Below, in pieces: positions 41,919-43,714 of a stretch of 43,714 nt of DNA (positions are counted from its first letter, which is position 1; each line of letters begins with the position of its first letter). This stretch comes from Desulfobulbus sp. Tol-SR (GTDB taxonomy: Bacteria > Desulfobacterota > Desulfobulbia > Desulfobulbales > Desulfocapsaceae), in assembly GCA_000769715.1 (NCBI GenBank), contig JROS01000052.1, positions 1 through 43,714 of the forward strand. Direction: 5' to 3'. Both the position numbers and the translations under genes were made by a program. Below the pieces are notes generated by a model. That model worked only from the letters and a program-made list of their open reading frames with translations. It searched no databases and was not told the DNA's origin.

Positions 41919-41975
41919 TTTCTACACGTTGGAAAAAGAGCTTTCCCGGTACTTCGATTGAAGGCCGCAAACGAC

Positions 41976-42004
41976 AATGGGCCCTCCTTCAGGGAGGGCC
42001 CATT
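41976..42004 (-). terminator. Hairpin downstream of malic enzyme
   Basis: Twelve-base stem AATGGGCCCTCC/GGAGGGCCCATT with a five-base loop, 42 bases after the malic-enzyme stop. The minus-strand tail GTCGTTTGC is only weakly U-rich, so it may be a rho-independent terminator of moderate strength. Confidence 0.65.
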
Positions 42005-42046
42005 ATCCAGGTATTAGTCGAAAATGATGGAAGAATTCAATCCCGG

Positions 42047-43714
<1,668 letters not shown>

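Larger units (their letters stand above)
41378..42046. other. Long intergenic region upstream of the hdr-met operon
   Basis: About 670 bases without a supported gene. From high to low coordinates it holds a malic-enzyme terminator, a second hairpin with T-runs on both strands, a stretch at 41641-41680 that faintly resembles the end of an IS21-type element (GTGGCACTCTAATTTTTCG on the minus strand), a perfect palindrome CGCACGCGTGCG (41627-41638), and an AT-rich inverted repeat TAATATT-CATT-AATATTA (41526-41543). The last lies about 150 bases upstream of the 41377 start and is the best candidate for the operon's control site. Confidence 0.5.

Noticed and set aside
41789-41977. A 62-codon minus-strand frame between malic enzyme and the metF-like gene
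   Set aside because: It runs through a terminator hairpin and is rich in Phe, Tyr and Cys from AT-rich DNA, with no ribosome-binding site.

Overview
The window reads as a chromosomal segment of an anaerobic, GC-rich Desulfobacterota bacterium. A sulfate reducer or sulfur disproportionator of the Desulfobulbales type is my best guess, but this is inferred from gene content and not proven. It carries a nearly complete Wood-Ljungdahl (reductive acetyl-CoA) pathway. Almost every gene lies on the minus strand, so transcription runs from high to low coordinates. The one confident plus-strand gene is a second corrinoid-protein activator (27762-29687). I saw no tRNA, rRNA, CRISPR array or intact mobile element.

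Layout from right to left, following transcription. (1) Malic enzyme (42047-43693), closed by a hairpin, then a 670-base gap with terminators and AT-rich repeats. (2) A candidate ten-gene operon, 41377 down to 29725: a second MetF-like reductase, a PAS-PAS sensor kinase, hdrC, hdrB, an unusually long tandem hdrA, mvhD, metV, metF, a single-domain response regulator and a REC-PAS-kinase hybrid. hdrCBA-mvhD-metV-metF matches the hexaheteromeric methylene-tetrahydrofolate reductase described from Moorella thermoacetica. Here mvhD has an in-frame UGA exactly where a cluster cysteine belongs, followed by a SECIS-like hairpin, so it is probably a selenoprotein that ordinary gene calling would truncate. 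(3) The second RACo-type activator on the plus strand. (4) fhs, folD, two small Cys-rich proteins and a cytidylate-kinase-like protein (27333 to 23243). (5) The CODH/acetyl-CoA synthase operon: RACo, acsD, acsA, acsB, acsC, acsE, a small unknown protein and cooC (22911 to 11134). (6) A second CODH catalytic subunit (8885-10783) behind its own promoter. Its apparent reading frame is interrupted by an ochre codon near the natural N-terminus. (7) Three small uncharacterised genes including DUF3786, then an NtrC-type sigma-54 activator (6031-7464). (8) A signal-transduction and transport block: a His-rich membrane protein translationally coupled to a membrane sensor kinase, a response regulator, a GAF-GAF-PAS protein with a phospho-acceptor helix pair but no ATPase domain, and a TSUP (TauE/SafE) permease apparently split over two genes.

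How it fits together. Fhs and FolD make methylene-THF from formate. MetF/MetV with HdrABC/MvhD reduce it to methyl-THF, probably with flavin-based electron bifurcation or confurcation. AcsE passes the methyl group to the corrinoid protein AcsC/AcsD, RACo re-reduces inactive Co(II), and AcsA/AcsB join the methyl group with CO and CoA. CooC inserts nickel. The pathway could run toward acetyl-CoA synthesis or toward acetate oxidation; the sequence does not decide. No formate dehydrogenase, hydrogenase, CooF or Sec machinery (selA, selB, selC) lies in the window. The density of sensor kinases around the pathway genes, one of them inside the hdr operon, suggests dedicated signal control of the C1 pathway.
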